Below, piece after piece: positions 1-11,514 of a DNA stretch of 64,000 nucleotides. The position numbers and the translations under genes are program-made. The notes below the pieces were generated by a model. The model did not search any database and had not been told where the DNA came from. It saw nothing but the letters and a program-made list of their open reading frames with translations. This DNA comes from Porogramme epimiltina (lineage: Eukaryota > Basidiomycota > Agaricomycetes > Polyporales > Polyporaceae): assembly GCA_900155495.1 (NCBI GenBank), contig FTLJ01000815.1, positions 20,836-84,835 on the forward strand, given 5' to 3'. Positions within the stretch are counted from its first letter, which is position 1; each line of letters starts with the position of its first letter.

Positions 1-2589
1 TCGCTCAGTGTGCAGAGCAAGTGGGCAGTTACGGGCACGCCGACATGTAAGCTCTCCCATCTGGTATTAAGAGTCACTAGACGAAGCTGATACCCGATAA
101 CTACCAGCGGATCTCCTTGGGCTCAACTTTGGCTCGGGAAGCGAGGTTTCGTTCGCCCCGGACGTTCTTCCCGAAGACATCGAACTTTTCTATCCCGATG
201 ACGACGTTGTCGATGACGGTGACGACGCCGATGACGCTAACGAAGCATTGGAGGGCGTTGTAAGCACCCAACGTGTATGGTCCGAGAAGGAAAGAGACAG
301 CTTCCGCAAGCTCGAAAGGATGTTCAGCGACTTCTTGGGCATGACACCGTTCGCTCAGGACGCGGGTGCATTCAAGACCTTCGTGACGAGCCAAATCTTC
401 GCTGCGGATGGGCCATTCCCCGGTGTAGTCACTGTGTTCCAGAAGATCATGGAATTCGTCATGGTACGGCATCGGTGCGTGATGTCTATGGGGACCTGCC
501 CGTGCGCTTTCATCACTGACATCCGCCATGGTAGAATCGAGGACGTGGAGAAAGAAGTCAATCTTCCAACGTTACACAATGAGACTGTGTTGTTGGACCT
601 GGACCCATACGCCGTGAAAACGTACAATGTTATTCAAGCCCAAGTGGCTGTCAATGCCATTGACTCCGAGAGGAAAGATCTGGTACGCGTCGTCAATCTT
701 GGTTTGGTGGACGCTTCGGCTTATGTTACTATTTATAGGACTACTTGTTCCACCCTGCAGTAAGTTGAATTTTCATCATATTCTTGGATAGTCATACGAC
801 CTTGTTTCTAGAACGTCGCCTCGCTAAGGGAGGCCGTTAGCAACATCTCTCAGTATGTCATCTCATCCTTTGTTGTGCAATCTCACTCAATTCCCCAACA
901 GCACTATGTTTTGGCACGCCGTTGACATCCAATTGGTTCGGGAATCTGTTGACTATGTCCAAAAATCCCTGGAGAAAGTCTTGGAACGAAACACTAGCCC
1001 TGAAGACATCAAACTGATGCAAGACTCTATGTACCACCTGTCAGTCTCCGATGCTACGATGGTTTCACCTGTCATTGACATTTCGAATCTCTTTAGCAAC
1101 GTAGCCATGGATGATCCGGTCTGGGTCGCTTTACAGGGCACTTACAGTGTGTTCCATCGCACTGAAGGAGCCAGTGACGATGTGCTACGTGCCTGGTCTA
1201 TAATTCCTCCTCGTATCTGGGATGCATACCCGACAGAACACCTTATCTCGGCAACGGGACTCGTCAGCATGAGGAACGACATGGATAAAATTCCTGCGAA
1301 GGACATTATGTCGTTGAGCACTATCATACGGATGGGCAAAGATCACATCAAGGAGGAAGAACTCTGGCTCGTCATGGAGAAGTATCGCCCGAAGAAGGCC
1401 GCGGAGAAGCAGAAATCGTTGGAAAATGTGTACAGGAAAAACCAGAATTTGCCTCCACCACTGACGATTGCCGAGAAGAAAGCAAAGTACGAGCAAGCGG
1501 CGTCGGAGTACCGTGCTCTGATGGGGCGCTGGAACGACGGAGAACCCGTCAAGGGGCTTGTTAGCACGTGCAAGAGTTCGATCCGGCGCAAGTTTCTCGA
1601 GCTCTCGCCGGTCAAGGGTGTGCGCGTCAAGAACTCGACTTCAACCAAGCTGGATTTCATCTTAAATGAGGTGCGTACATGTACTATTCTTCCGACCATA
1701 GGCCCACAGCCCTCTGATGCTTGTATTTCCCTAGGTGATTTGCCACCCTGACGAGAAGTTCCTGATATTCTCAGCATCTCTGGCGACTTTGACATTCGTG
1801 GCGGAGGGGCTGAAGCTCGTGGGCATCAGGTACCTCGACTTCTCTGCCAAGGACCGACAGAATATGCCTACAACGTTCGCTTCGTCTGACCTCTATCGCG
1901 TCCTCCTAATGGAACTGAAGCACGGTGCACGTGGTCTGTAAGTGGATCTCATAGGACCTGTACCTAGAAACAGCCTCAAGCTAACAACGTACTAGCAATC
2001 TTGTAGTCGCTTCGCGAGTCATATTCTGTGAGCCGGTATGGAAAGCCGATGTGAAATCCCAAGCGATCAAGGTGAGCTTTACAATCGCCTTCTTGTGTCA
2101 CTAAGCTCACTTCATCACCTACTTCTTTACCAGCGTGTTCACCGTATAGGACAAACCCGAACCGTAGTCGGTATGTCTCCAGCATTGTATTTGGTTTTAG
2201 TTAGATCATTTATCACTCTCACAGTGAAAACGCTTGCAATCAGGGGAACGTCAGAAGAAGTCATGGACTCCCGGAGCAAATCTCTCAAAGATAACAATGA
2301 AGAGTTTGCCAAGGAGCTTACGGGGGACATCACTGTTCGGGACTTCATTGCAGTACGTTTTCTCGTTCTCACACACTGAGCTATATATCTAACGCCCTCA
2401 CTTCAGAACCCAAAGTTCTTGCCTGCCCCGTCACAGTTGCAACGGCCACAGTTGGACATACCATTGTTTGATCTTACCCCGCCACGCCCTCTCACGCCTC
2501 CTCCACAACCGGTAGATGTAACTGAGGAAGCTCAGCCTGAAGGTCCACCAAGGAAGAAACAGAAGCGCACTGTCACATTCGCGGTCTAA
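1..2589 (+). CDS. SNF2-family DNA-dependent ATPase, 3' part (5' end outside window)
   Basis: Exons: 1-46, 108-682, 739-759, 812-852, 902-1670, 1735-1937, 1996-2071, 2134-2170, 2225-2352, 2407-2589. All junctions keep frame and give 692 residues, stop TAA 2587-2589. The first exon ends in the SNF2 helicase motif VTGTPTSDLLGL, split by the first intron. The C-terminal helicase lobe carries [18 protein letters not shown] and motif [11 protein letters not shown], split over exons 7-8. An acidic insert (Asp-rich, about bases 200-240) follows the first lobe. The tail is Pro-rich and ends in a basic RKKQKR patch, a likely nuclear signal. Known role of the family: ATP-driven remodelling of chromatin or DNA-bound proteins in the nucleus. 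The subfamily is unclear; a Rad5/Rad16-like protein is possible, but I see no RING finger. The upstream ATPase motifs (Walker A, DEAH) lie before base 1. Confidence 0.88.
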
Positions 2590-2848
2590 TTTCCTAGGCA
2601 CCTTCATCTTGCTGTTTTGCTCCGTTTTTGTTCGCCCACTATGTTTTGAGCTTTCGCCCTTGTTGTTTTTCTTATATTTGCTTCATTTGTATTTCTGAGT
2701 AGGATTCACATAGTACAATAGTATAGTAGATTGTCAGTGTACATAGAATATAAATATAATAGAATGCTAGCCCGGTGTAATCCAATGGCTTCCCTTAGTA
2801 TCGACTTCATACATTGTAATCTTCCACGATGTAGCTAATGACGAAGAT
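2590..2848. other. Convergent 3' intergenic region
   Basis: This is the gap between the stop of the SNF2 gene (plus strand) and the stop of the terpene synthase (minus strand). It is AT-rich around 2735-2765, with AATATAAATATAAT-like sequence that could serve as a polyadenylation signal for the SNF2 gene. I see no gene in it. Confidence 0.5.
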
Positions 2849-4271
2849 CTACTGGGAACATATAGGCAACAGCCTTGGTCGACGTGCCGGCAGAAGGCGC
2901 ACGATGCGATTTTGTTTTACCTTCGCTCCCGACTTGCCAAAGTACCTTTCGGACATGAATGTCCAGTGGAGCGAACCCACAATCCAGTCTTGGAGACCCT
3001 GCACATACAGTGCGACGTCATGGTCGACCTTTGGTCCGAAAGAAGGTAGTCGTTGTTGGTTCTCGATAAACGTGTCGATTGTTTGCCGGCATAGGTCGCC
3101 GATGAAGTCGACTGCTGCTTGGAGATCAAGGTCGCGGAGACTCATGAGGATGACGATCATCTAAAAGACGGGTAGGGTCAGGAGAAGTGGAGGGGTTACT
3201 GTATTACAGTGGCGCACGTACATTACGTGTATCGCCACGGGCTTGCTCCTTGTTATAGGAGAAGATGTCCTATTGGGAGAGTAAGCATCCTAGAAATGAC
3301 TAGCATCCTCCAATAGATACTGACGTTACTCCACTATAAAAAGAGTGAGTCAGAAGGAGTATTAGGTAAACCCAGCTCGGAGAACATACAGTTACGAGGT
3401 CATTTGCACCCTGGTTTAGTGCCTTGATAATCGGATGGGACACAACGAAGTCTGGGAGGTCGATATCCATTGCGTACTCGATAAGGTCAAACACCGGCTT
3501 GCACCCGCTGGTGTCTCTCCTAACCTATGAGGGTCACCTATCAGCTAAACTGTAACATATAATATATTCACAGCCAGAGAGCTTCCCCCCACTCACACTG
3601 ATGTACGAATCGAGATCGGGAATCGCCCCGGCGTCCCTGTCTCTTGTTTGTTGGTGAACGGCCTCAAAGAAGAGCTCCAGGTTCTCTTTGAATCGTGCCT
3701 GGGGCCCGGGCTTCGCATCGCGCGTGCACCGCGTCCAGTAGCTAGAAGAGAACCCCACGAGCATTAGCGTTCGCGCCCATCGACGGACCCTGAGCGAATG
3801 CACTCACTCCCGCGCCAACCGCGCCGCGCTGGTCTCCTCCACTGCCTCGTCGGCACCGTCCTCCAGCGCCGCCCCCGCCTCCACTGTGGGCATGTACCTG
3901 TCGGGGAACCAGAGCGCGTTCATGACTGCGTCCGCGAGGCCCTCCGTCCCGCGGCGGACCATCCCGTCCGAGATGTCGTCGAGGTGGAAGAGGTAGTACA
4001 TGAAGTCGCTTACGACGCGCAGCCGCGCGGCGCTGCAGTCCGGGTAGCACCGCGCGGTGAGCTCGCCCGCGCGCAGGCCGTGCAGCGCCGCGCGCGCGCG
4101 GGGGGCGTCCGCGACCTCGGGGCAGTTGTCGAGCAGCCAGCGCACGGACTCGGCCGCGATCGCGTCGCCTTGCGGGTGTGCGCGGAGGGGGAAGGTGCAG
4201 TGCCCGACGAGGTCGGGGAGCACGAAGTGGGTGGGCTTGGAGGGCTTGGGGAGGGGTATGGGGACCGGCAT
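2849..4271 (-). CDS. Sesquiterpene synthase (class I terpene cyclase, basidiomycete type)
   Basis: Exons on the minus strand: 4271-3808, 3741-3597, 3524-3390, 3333-3325, 3269-3222, 3160-2849. The sum is 1113 nt, 370 residues, the usual length for fungal sesquiterpene synthases. The aspartate-rich metal motif HLDDISD is at about residues 96-102. The NSE motif NDIFSYNKE is at about 251-259, and the C-terminal SERYFG contains the Arg-Tyr pair of the family. The family ionises farnesyl diphosphate with three Mg2+ and cyclises it in the cytosol; the product cannot be told from sequence. The fourth exon is only 9 nt and codes WSN, whose Asn is the first NSE metal ligand. No P450, oxidoreductase or transporter gene lies beside it here, so this may be a stand-alone synthase or the edge of a cluster lying to the left. 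Confidence 0.93.
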
Positions 4272-5121
4272 GGGAGGTTCCTTCAGGTGGGAAGTGGGGT
4301 GTGAGCGGTCGGGATGAGGAATGTAGGTGGTGTTGGGATCCCTGAGGATGGATGCTCAGCAGGTCGGAACCTAAGAGTCTGGATGATCAGTGGCTGACAG
4401 AAGGCAAGCAAGAACAGTCTTATATATACGCTCGTCCGATCCATGTAGAACAAAGGCAACTGAACATGGTGCGCATCCCGCCGCCGGGGTCGGAAGGCGC
4501 GCGCATAATTAAAACATACGGGATTGCTGCGGGCCCCGCGCGCAAATCCGCGCCAGCGACACCGTGCCTCCCGCCGTGCTCCCTTACGCCCGTTCATAGG
4601 CCTCAGCTGCACGGTGCGCCGTCGAGGAATGCAGCCGATCTGTCATGTTTATCGAGGCGCTGCACCGAGCATCGGCGGGACTGCCACCCTTCCGGCTCGC
4701 GCGGGCGACTGCACACGCGTGGCGCGTGCGCGCGAGGGAGCCGGCCGCGAGCAAGAGCAAGGGTTGCCCGACGGTCCCGCGGAGATCCGGGTTCGGCGTA
4801 TGATTTAGTGGGGCCGCCACAGACTGAAGCGCACCGTCTGCAGGGACGAGCAGCGGCTGTAGCAACGCACAAGGATGATAGGCAGGCACGTACAAGCCCA
4901 CGTCACGCGCACCGGCTCCTGATAGAGGAGGAGGGGAAGCTTTGCCCCCCGAGAGACGCGCGCTGGGCGCACACGCCACCGACTCCGAACGCTTCCCATC
5001 TTGATCTCGACGCTGGCGCCCCGATGGGGCTCCCGTCTGACAATGAGCATGTCGTGGATAGGCACGGAAAATAGCTGGAGGGGCAAACAGGGCAAACGCC
5101 GCATCTACAGATAGGTGTAGG
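4272..5121. other. Intergenic: terpene synthase promoter and F-box/WD40 3' flank
   Basis: About 850 nt without a supported gene. Long GC-rich open frames occur on both strands (4352-5074 plus, 4584-5264 minus), but they lack a domain, a splice pattern or a neighbour relation. I treat them as chance frames in GC-rich DNA. Confidence 0.5.
4417..4430 (-). promoter_or_regulatory. Candidate TATA box of the terpene synthase
   Basis: The plus strand reads cttatatatacg; on the minus strand this is CGTATATATAAG, about 150 nt upstream of the synthase ATG at 4271. Position and sequence fit a TATA element. No start site data are available. Confidence 0.45.
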
Positions 5122-7958
5122 CTAGAGTTTGAGGAATGACGTATCGATCCCATGCGAGAAGTCCCATATACATATCCTCTGCGGCGTGCGAGAAGGGTCA
5201 GCTTGGGCCCCACGCCACGGAAATGGGGCAACTCCACTGACCTGATCCTCCCCACACGAGACAATCTGAGTGCCGGCGCGCATGGACGGCGAAGCAGCGG
5301 ATCACGAGTCAGGGCTGGGATTCCGAGCTAGAGTAGCACGAGCCTAGACTCACCTTCGTGCAATCGAAGCCGACGCAGAATATCCGTCCGGTGTGGCCGC
5401 CCGCCAGGTCGGCGACGGGCGCGCCCGTCTTACGATCCCACACCTGCAAAGTGCGCGCGCGCGCATGTGGTGAGCACGGCTGCTGCGCGGGGAACGCTCG
5501 GGCAAAGTGCTATGCGCGCGGGGACTAACCTTAACCGTGAAGTCGTAACTCCCGCTTACGACGAGGTCCGAGCTCAGGGCGACGCTCCGTACGAGGTCTT
5601 CGTGCGGGCGGCGGCGGAGCGGGGGCTGCACGGGCTCCCCGGCGGAGGTGTTTGAGCCACATGCCTCGCAGACGACGCTCCGCCCGAGCCCGGCGGCGAC
5701 TGGGGCTTTGCTCTCGGCAGTCGGCGAGGTGGACCAGCCTTGAAGGGTGGACACGTCAAGCAGTCGGATATGCTTGTCGGACGAGCCTGACAGCACAAAG
5801 GGGTGTTTGTAGTCGATTGAGGCGATGCTGTGTACAAATGGGACAGGTGAGCGGCGCACGCCGAGCGGGACATAGGAGGCGCCGACGTCCCGCGAAGGGC
5901 GGATAATGGACGGGCACGGGAGGGAGAGGAATGGCGGTGACCTACCCGCGTCGGTGGTGGTTCTCAAACGTGCGCAGGAGTGCACCCGTGTCTGCATCCC
6001 AGAGGCGCAAAGAGCGGTCGCCTGAGACAGAAATGATGTGATTGTGCGAGATGGACACCGCGTTCACCGCGGCGCGGTGGGCATTCAGGACGTGCTGTGG
6101 GGTCAGGTCCGGGAACAGGTACGTCCGAACCGTCCGATCTGCAGGGCTTGTGAGGATCGCCGTTTGAAAAAGAGATTAAAGGACACCGTGCATACCCTTC
6201 GAACACGATACGAGCCTCTTGTCGTCGAAGCGGACGCAAAGAACGCTGTCCTCGTGGTCGCGGATGACCTTGATTGGCTGGTTCTTCGCGAGATCCCACA
6301 CGACGACGCTTCGATCGCTGCTTGCGCTCGCGAGGACGCCGCGGTGAACGCATATGCTCAACACGCTGCTCTCGTGCACCCCGTCGAGCACACGCACGAC
6401 CGAGCCCGTGGCGAGGTCCCATTCGCGGATTGTGCGGTCCTTGGAACCCGTGAAGAGCACCTGAGTGCCCGTCTCGGGGTACGTGTACAGTTGCAGGCAG
6501 TAAATGGTGTTCGTGTGGGAATTGGGCGCGCCGCGCGTCTGCAGGTTGGAGAGCGTGTACGCGCCTGCGGTGAAGCGGTTGCGGAGGCGGATGTGGGTTT
6601 GGTGGAGATGCTTGTAGTTGGGCTTGGAGTGCGAGTGCCGCCCGGTCGCGGGTGATTGTAGAACCGTTGGTGCCGAATGACGTATGCGGGGGGATCGTGT
6701 GGGGCGGGAGGATGAGGATCCTGCTGTGGACGTGAGGATGTGGGCGGGGATGGAGAGGCGGGCGAGAAGGGAGGTAGAGGCTGATGGTAGTGGTGATGGT
6801 GGGTCATCGATGTCCATTGACGCGAACCCAGAGTCGTCGGGGTGTATGGTCTCCTCTTCGCCTTCGTCTTCCTCGTCGCCCATGCCTTCGTCGTCGGAAT
6901 CCGAGTCTGCACCAGCTGCGTTTGAGCCCGCGCACCCATCGCGCTCGGCCTTGAACGCGTCAGGTGGCGAGCACCATTCCCACTTGCGGTCCATGCACAG
7001 GCTCTTCCATAACGACTGGTCGTCCGCGAGGGTTCGCCATCGTCGGCATACAAGAGCGCATGTGAGGAGGGACTGGTAGGGAAGGTAGGAGAATACGTGA
7101 AGGGCAATTTCTGTGGGAAGGAGCTGTGGCGTCATGTCAGTATAGGGTTTGACTCGTATGGAAGAAACGCTGGAGCGGCATTGCGAGTAGCTTAAGTGAA
7201 TTTCGATCGAACCCAAGCCTTATGAATATCTCATGTAACTGTACGATGTGGTACCGCTCGATTCACTGCAGTGCTGCGGAAGCTGGGACGGGGCCTTGAA
7301 AGCGGCGGAACGTTTCCTAGATAATGCCTCGCCAAGTACGGAGGGGTACATGTTGGCTGGACGCTTCAATATGCACCGCTCCGCTACTTCCAAGGCGGCG
7401 CTCGCCATCGAGCCAGGTTTCACGTTGTTCGAAGAAACAGTAGTGCAGTTGGATGGTACCTCGTTCATTCCTCCGGCCCCTCACATTCAACCCGCAGGGA
7501 GCACGGGTACCCATGTACGCCGACGTCTTTCTCGTGTGAGTTCTATTATGGGGAGGCCTGCAGCTAAACCCGGAGAAGAGTGGAGAATACGAGAATAGCT
7601 CGCTCAAACGCTATGCTCCTCGCCAAGCCGGACCGAAGGGAAAGCTTAAGGAGGACTCACCCCGACAATGTCCAGCTTCAACAGAGGCGCTATGCGGCTC
7701 TGGAGCACGGCCAAACTCGACCTCGGAAGGGAAGCGAGGATCCTGTAGGCAAGTTCTAGAGCAGAGGGAAGGGGTCCGGCGGGGGCAGTTGTGAGGCCGC
7801 GCGACGCAAACTATCAGAAGGCCGAGGGACGCACCTTCCCGTTCTTGCACCGTGACCTCGCGCGGGGCGATCATCAGCCTCGGGTCGGCGCCGGACGGGG
7901 CGAGGGCGGCGGGGCTGAGGATGTCGTCGTCGATGTAGCCCTCGTCTGTGGCGAACAT
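5122..7958 (-). CDS. F-box/WD40 repeat protein, substrate receptor of an SCF ubiquitin ligase
   Basis: Exons on the minus strand: 7958-7835, 7755-7661, 7123-6196, 6138-5946, 5827-5530, 5443-5354, 5265-5242, 5178-5122. The sum is 1809 nt, 602 residues. A Cdc4-like helix (LAYRILASLPRSSLAVL) precedes the F-box (LLPTEIALHVFSYLPYQSLL, then CALVCRRWRTLADD). Next come an acidic Asp/Glu/Ser linker and then WD40 blades such as LFTGSKDRTIREWD, ASASSDRSVVVWD, LVSCSKDRTVR, ISVSGDRSLRLWD and VSGSYDFTVKVWD. In SCF complexes the F-box binds Skp1 and the propeller binds phosphorylated targets; the target is unknown here (Cdc4 or beta-TrCP-like). The intron 7124-7660 is 537 nt, far longer than the others. If it is wrong, translation could begin at the ATG whose codon starts at 7135 and lose the first helix. 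The exact N-terminal start upstream of 7958 is uncertain. Confidence 0.87.
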
Positions 7959-8382
7959 GGAGGGCGGAGGGGGGCGAGGGGTGGAGGAGAGGGGTATGGG
8001 AGGCGAGGCTTTAGCGACGGGACTGTGCGACGGTGGCACTGGGGGAGGTTGAGGGCAGCGGGGTCCAAGACGGCCGAGGCTTGGCGGCCTTGAGGCGGCT
8101 CTTGTCCTTCGCGAGTTTGCCGGCCTTTGTTTCCATGCGACTCGGGCGTCTCCCTACGTCACTTCGCCTTCGGACACCGCTCCGTCCAGTGATCCTCGTC
8201 CACCAGCCCTGGTCGCAGCTGAGACCGGGACGAGATGCGTTGATGTCCCGCTATGTGCGTGATCTCTCTATTATTTATATATAGCTTCTAGTACACGCTA
8301 CACACGCTACACCACCCTGTCTTCCTCAGCAACCAAACACAATCTAAACCTGATGGCGGTCTACAGGACGTCGCAATCAGCC
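7959..8382. other. Intergenic: F-box/WD40 promoter
   Basis: A Pro-rich frame continues upstream of the chosen ATG without an early stop, so the real start could lie near 8040-8140. The plus strand has a TATATATA run at about 8274-8283. No other gene is visible. Confidence 0.35.
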
Positions 8383-9594
8383 CTAGGAGCAACGGACCGC
8401 CAGCCTGCCCCTCGCCTCGGCGCGCGGGAGCTGGCCTATCACCGCCGCGCGGATCCCCTCGGCGTCGTTGTCCGGGTGCAGCGCGCGGTTGACCGTGATC
8501 GCGAGTGCGACGCCCGCGAACGCGGGCTGCGCGAGCACCGCGTCCAGCTGACCCCACTCGAACGACGCCAGCACGTCCGCACGGAGCACCAGCAGGGAGA
8601 TGCTCAGCTTCTCCAGCTGCGCAGAACGCAGCTGCGCGAGCAGCGACGACGCCCACCCCACGCACCCCGGCAGCACCAGCCCGTCGATCTCCAGCGAGCG
8701 CAGCCGGGCGTTGTGGTGCAGGCTCGGGGCCTCCTGGGCACCTGACGGCCGGAGATGTGTTAGAAACGCGCAGACGCCCGAGAATCGGCAGAATCGCAGA
8801 ATCGTTAGGGGAGACGCACCATTGGCCGTAGTCGGAAGCTCCACAAACAGGTGCTCCAGCGCGGCGCCGCACGCGCGGAAGAGCGCGTTCAGCACGTCGA
8901 CGGCGTCGCGCTCCCGCCAGCGGATCATGAGCGACCGGATGCCCACCTCGCCCAGCGCCGCGCACGGCAGCAGCCACTCGCGGAGCATCGCGGAGGCCGC
9001 CCACGAGTCGACGACGAGCCGCTGCAGGCGCAGAGGTGTGGGCAGCGGGGTCACTGGAGCCTCGTGCGCGGGCGTGGAGGGGAGTGAGGGCGCGGCGGCC
9101 CACCCGACGCGGTAGAAGCAGATACTACGCGCGTTGTGAGCGGCCGCGAGGAGTGTGTGCACGTCCGCGAAGCGGTCAAAGTACACGTCGGCCAAGACGA
9201 GGTGCTCGAGGCGCGCGAAAGCGGCGAGCGCGGCAGCATCGCACCGCCGAAGCGAGATGTACTGCAGGCCGATGAGCTCGAAGGTCCCAAGGCGGGTGAG
9301 ATGCGGGACGAGCGCGAGGACGCGGTCGAACCAGCCCTGGTCGCGGGTTGTGCACGAGGGCTCGGTCACGGAGAGCTTGCGGATGTAGGGCGCAACCGCA
9401 GAACAGTCTTCGAGGAATGCTTCGAGTCGGGAGAATCCTTTTGCGCCGAGAATGCGTTGTTCGTAGAAGAGGTGCGTGCGTGCAGCGGCGAGGCAGGCAC
9501 GGCCGGCCAGTGTACAGGCAGTGAGGGAGGGGATATCGTTCCAGAGGTGGTCTATCGTCTGGTCGAGGAGCTCTTGAGGAAGCGTCGAGGTCAT
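8383..9594 (-). CDS. F-box protein of unknown substrate (LRR-like C-terminal region)
   Basis: The reading frame is open from ATG 9594 (or 9615) to the stop at 8383-8385. A likely 78-nt intron at 8742-8819 (donor GTGCGT, acceptor CAG) removes 26 residues without a frame change, giving about 377 residues. The N-terminus TLPQELLDQTIDHLWND and the following CTLAGRACLAAARTHLF fit the degenerate F-box common in mushroom fungi. The rest is Leu-rich with spaced L.RL..L units, like the leucine-rich-repeat part of these proteins. It probably acts as a substrate adaptor with Skp1, but no target can be named. A second gene of the same type lies at 28488-29714. The intron is free of stops, so an unspliced form would also be translatable. 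Confidence 0.8.
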   Translation of the reverse strand: MTSTLPQELLDQTIDHLWNDIPSLTACTLAGRACLAAARTHLFYEQRILGAKGFSRLEAFLEDCSAVAPYIRKLSVTEPSCTTRDQGWFDRVLALVPHLTRLGTFELIGLQYISLRRCDAAALAAFARLEHLVLADVYFDRFADVHTLLAAAHNARSICFYRVGWAAAPSLPSTPAHEAPVTPLPTPLRLQRLVVDSWAASAMLREWLLPCAALGEVGIRSLMIRWRERDAVDVLNALFRACGAALEHLFVELPTTANGASPLTILRFCRFSGVCAFLTHLRPSGAQEAPSLHHNARLRSLEIDGLVLPGCVGWASSLLAQLRSAQLEKLSISLLVLRADVLASFEWGQLDAVLAQPAFAGVALAITVNRALHPDNDAEGIRAAVIGQLPRAEARGRLAVRCS

Positions 9595-10140
9595 GGCACG
9601 TCTACTCGAGGACAACTCTGTATGACCTGTGAAACCCTCGAGTCAGACAAGAAGCTCTCGTAGGACGTTCAATACACCTACTATTCGGTCGGGCCGACCT
9701 TCTCGTGCTGGGTATATGGGGTGGGGTTTGGACGGAGTGATGGTTCAGAACACACCTTGAATGCACCTCCTATTCCCCGCCCTCGTTCGAAAACAAAAAT
9801 CCCACCATTGGCAACTAACGTTTTGTCGGCGGTGGCGGTCTGGGGGAGTGTCGCACCTGAAACGTTGATCGAGAGCACTGGGCGGCTATACCATCGGCTA
9901 GAACCATTCTTACAGACATGATATTGGCACTAGCAGCCCCCTAGTTCTAGATAATTATGACAGTGGAAGTGACTTATCGGACTTTGAACGAGGATTAGAA
10001 GCACGGTTACTTCCCTGTGACTACCGCCGAAATTTGGGCGTTTCCGCGTTGACAGCGCTGTTGTCGTCCACCTCCATCCCCTCCCCGTCGCCCTCGCCCC
10101 GCCCCGCTCCGCCCCCCGCCCCCGTCGTCCTGCCCACGCC
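9595..10140. promoter_or_regulatory. Divergent promoter between F-box gene and septin
   Basis: The two start codons (9594 minus, 10141 plus) are 546 nt apart and face away from each other. A pyrimidine-rich stretch (10070-10140, many CCC/CTCC) lies directly before the septin ATG, as is common for strongly expressed fungal genes. No further element is recognised. Confidence 0.5.
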
Positions 10141-11514
10141 ATGGCCACCGCTGAGGAGATCCGCGCCAACTCTTACGTCGGTTTCGACACCATCACGCAG
10201 CAGATTGAGCACAAGCTCTTGAAGCGCGGTTTCCAGTTCAACATCATCGTCTGCGGTATGTGTCGGTCCATATTTTAGCATGCGCGTTTCGTTTACACGG
10301 GCGACGCGTCTCGCAGGTCAGACTGGTCTCGGAAAGTCGACGCTCATCAACACCATCTTCGCCTCGCACCTCATCGACTCCAAGGGTCGCCTCGAGTCCG
10401 ATGAGCCCGTGCGCCAGACGACTGAGATCCACCCCGTCTCGCACGGTGTGTCTTCTCCATTCTGTGCTCACATCCCGCACGTTCTTACGGCTGTGTAACT
10501 TTAAGTCATCGTCGAGAACGGCGTGAAGCTCCGCCTCAACATCGTCGACACCCCCGGCTACGGCGACCAGATCAACAACGAAAACTGGTACGTGCCCGCC
10601 TTCCCCGCTCTCCCCCCCTCTCGCTTCCCCTCTCCTTCCTCTTCCCCGCACGCGCCCCCTCCCACGCTCGAGCCCCGCGCTGACGTGCGGTGCGCCCGCG
10701 CAGCTGGGACCCGATCGTGAAGTACATCAAGGACCAGCACAGCGCGTACCTCCGCAAGGAGCTCACCGCGCAGCGCGACCGCCACATCCAGGACACGCGC
10801 ATCCACTGCTGCTTGTTCTTCATCAACCCGACGGGCCACTCGCTCCGCCCCATTGACGTTATCGTCATGAAGAAGCTCAGCGAGGTCGTCAACGTCGTCC
10901 CCGTCATCGCCAAGTCGGACAGCCTGACGCTCGAGGAGCGGGATGCGTTCAAGCAGAAGGTGCGTACATTCGCGTCTGGGACCAGTGGAGAAGTATGGGG
11001 TGCTGACGAGGGGTTGTTTGTGTGTGGTGTAGATTCGGGAGGAGTTGGTTTACCACAACATCCGCCTCTACCCCTTCGACACGGAGGAGAACGATGAGGA
11101 GGAGGTTCAGCTTAACGAGAGCATCCGCGTGAGTACTCTTAGCTGTGTGGCTGATAGTATAATATTCATTTTCTACTCAGAACATGATCCCCTTCGCGGT
11201 TGTCGGCTCTGAGCGCACGGTGATCATTGACGGCAAGCCCGTTCGCGGCCGCAAGAACCGCTGGGGCGTTGTCAACGTGGAGGACGAGAGGCACTGCGAG
11301 TTCGTCTACCTCCGCAACTTCCTGACCAGGTTCGTCTCCTTTCTCTACCCTGCACTGCGCTGCACGATATTTACGTTCTGTCTACGTGTCCAGGACACAC
11401 CTCCAGGACCTCATCGAGACGACGGCGCAGATCCACTACGAGGCGTTCCGGTCAAAACAGCTCCTCGCGCTCAAGGAGCAGACCAACGCGCGCCCGTCCG
11501 CCGCGGCGCAGTGA
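10141..11514 (+). CDS. CDC10: Septin, Cdc10/Spn2-type GTP-binding filament protein
   Basis: Exons 10141-10255, 10317-10445, 10506-10587, 10704-10959, 11033-11128, 11181-11329, 11394-11514 give 948 nt, 315 residues. The P-loop GQTGLGKST (about 39-47) is split by the first intron. DTPGYGD is the G3 switch and AKSD the G4 base-recognition motif. The septin-unique element follows, with WGVVNVED and [11 protein letters not shown]. The N-terminus [20 protein letters not shown] and the lack of a C-terminal coiled coil match the Cdc10 class, which occupies the centre of the septin hetero-octamer in yeast. Septins form rings and filaments at the cortex for cytokinesis and hyphal shape. Length and motifs are complete, so this looks like an intact core gene. 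Confidence 0.95.

Noticed and set aside
4352..5264. Long overlapping open frames on both strands upstream of the terpene synthase
   Set aside because: They are Arg/Pro/Ala-rich products of GC-rich DNA on opposite strands, with no domain, and they overlap a TATA box and a 3' flank.
7248..7598. 116-codon plus-strand frame inside the F-box/WD40 intron
   Set aside because: It overlaps equally long minus-strand frames and shows no domain. Kept only as a remark on the long intron.
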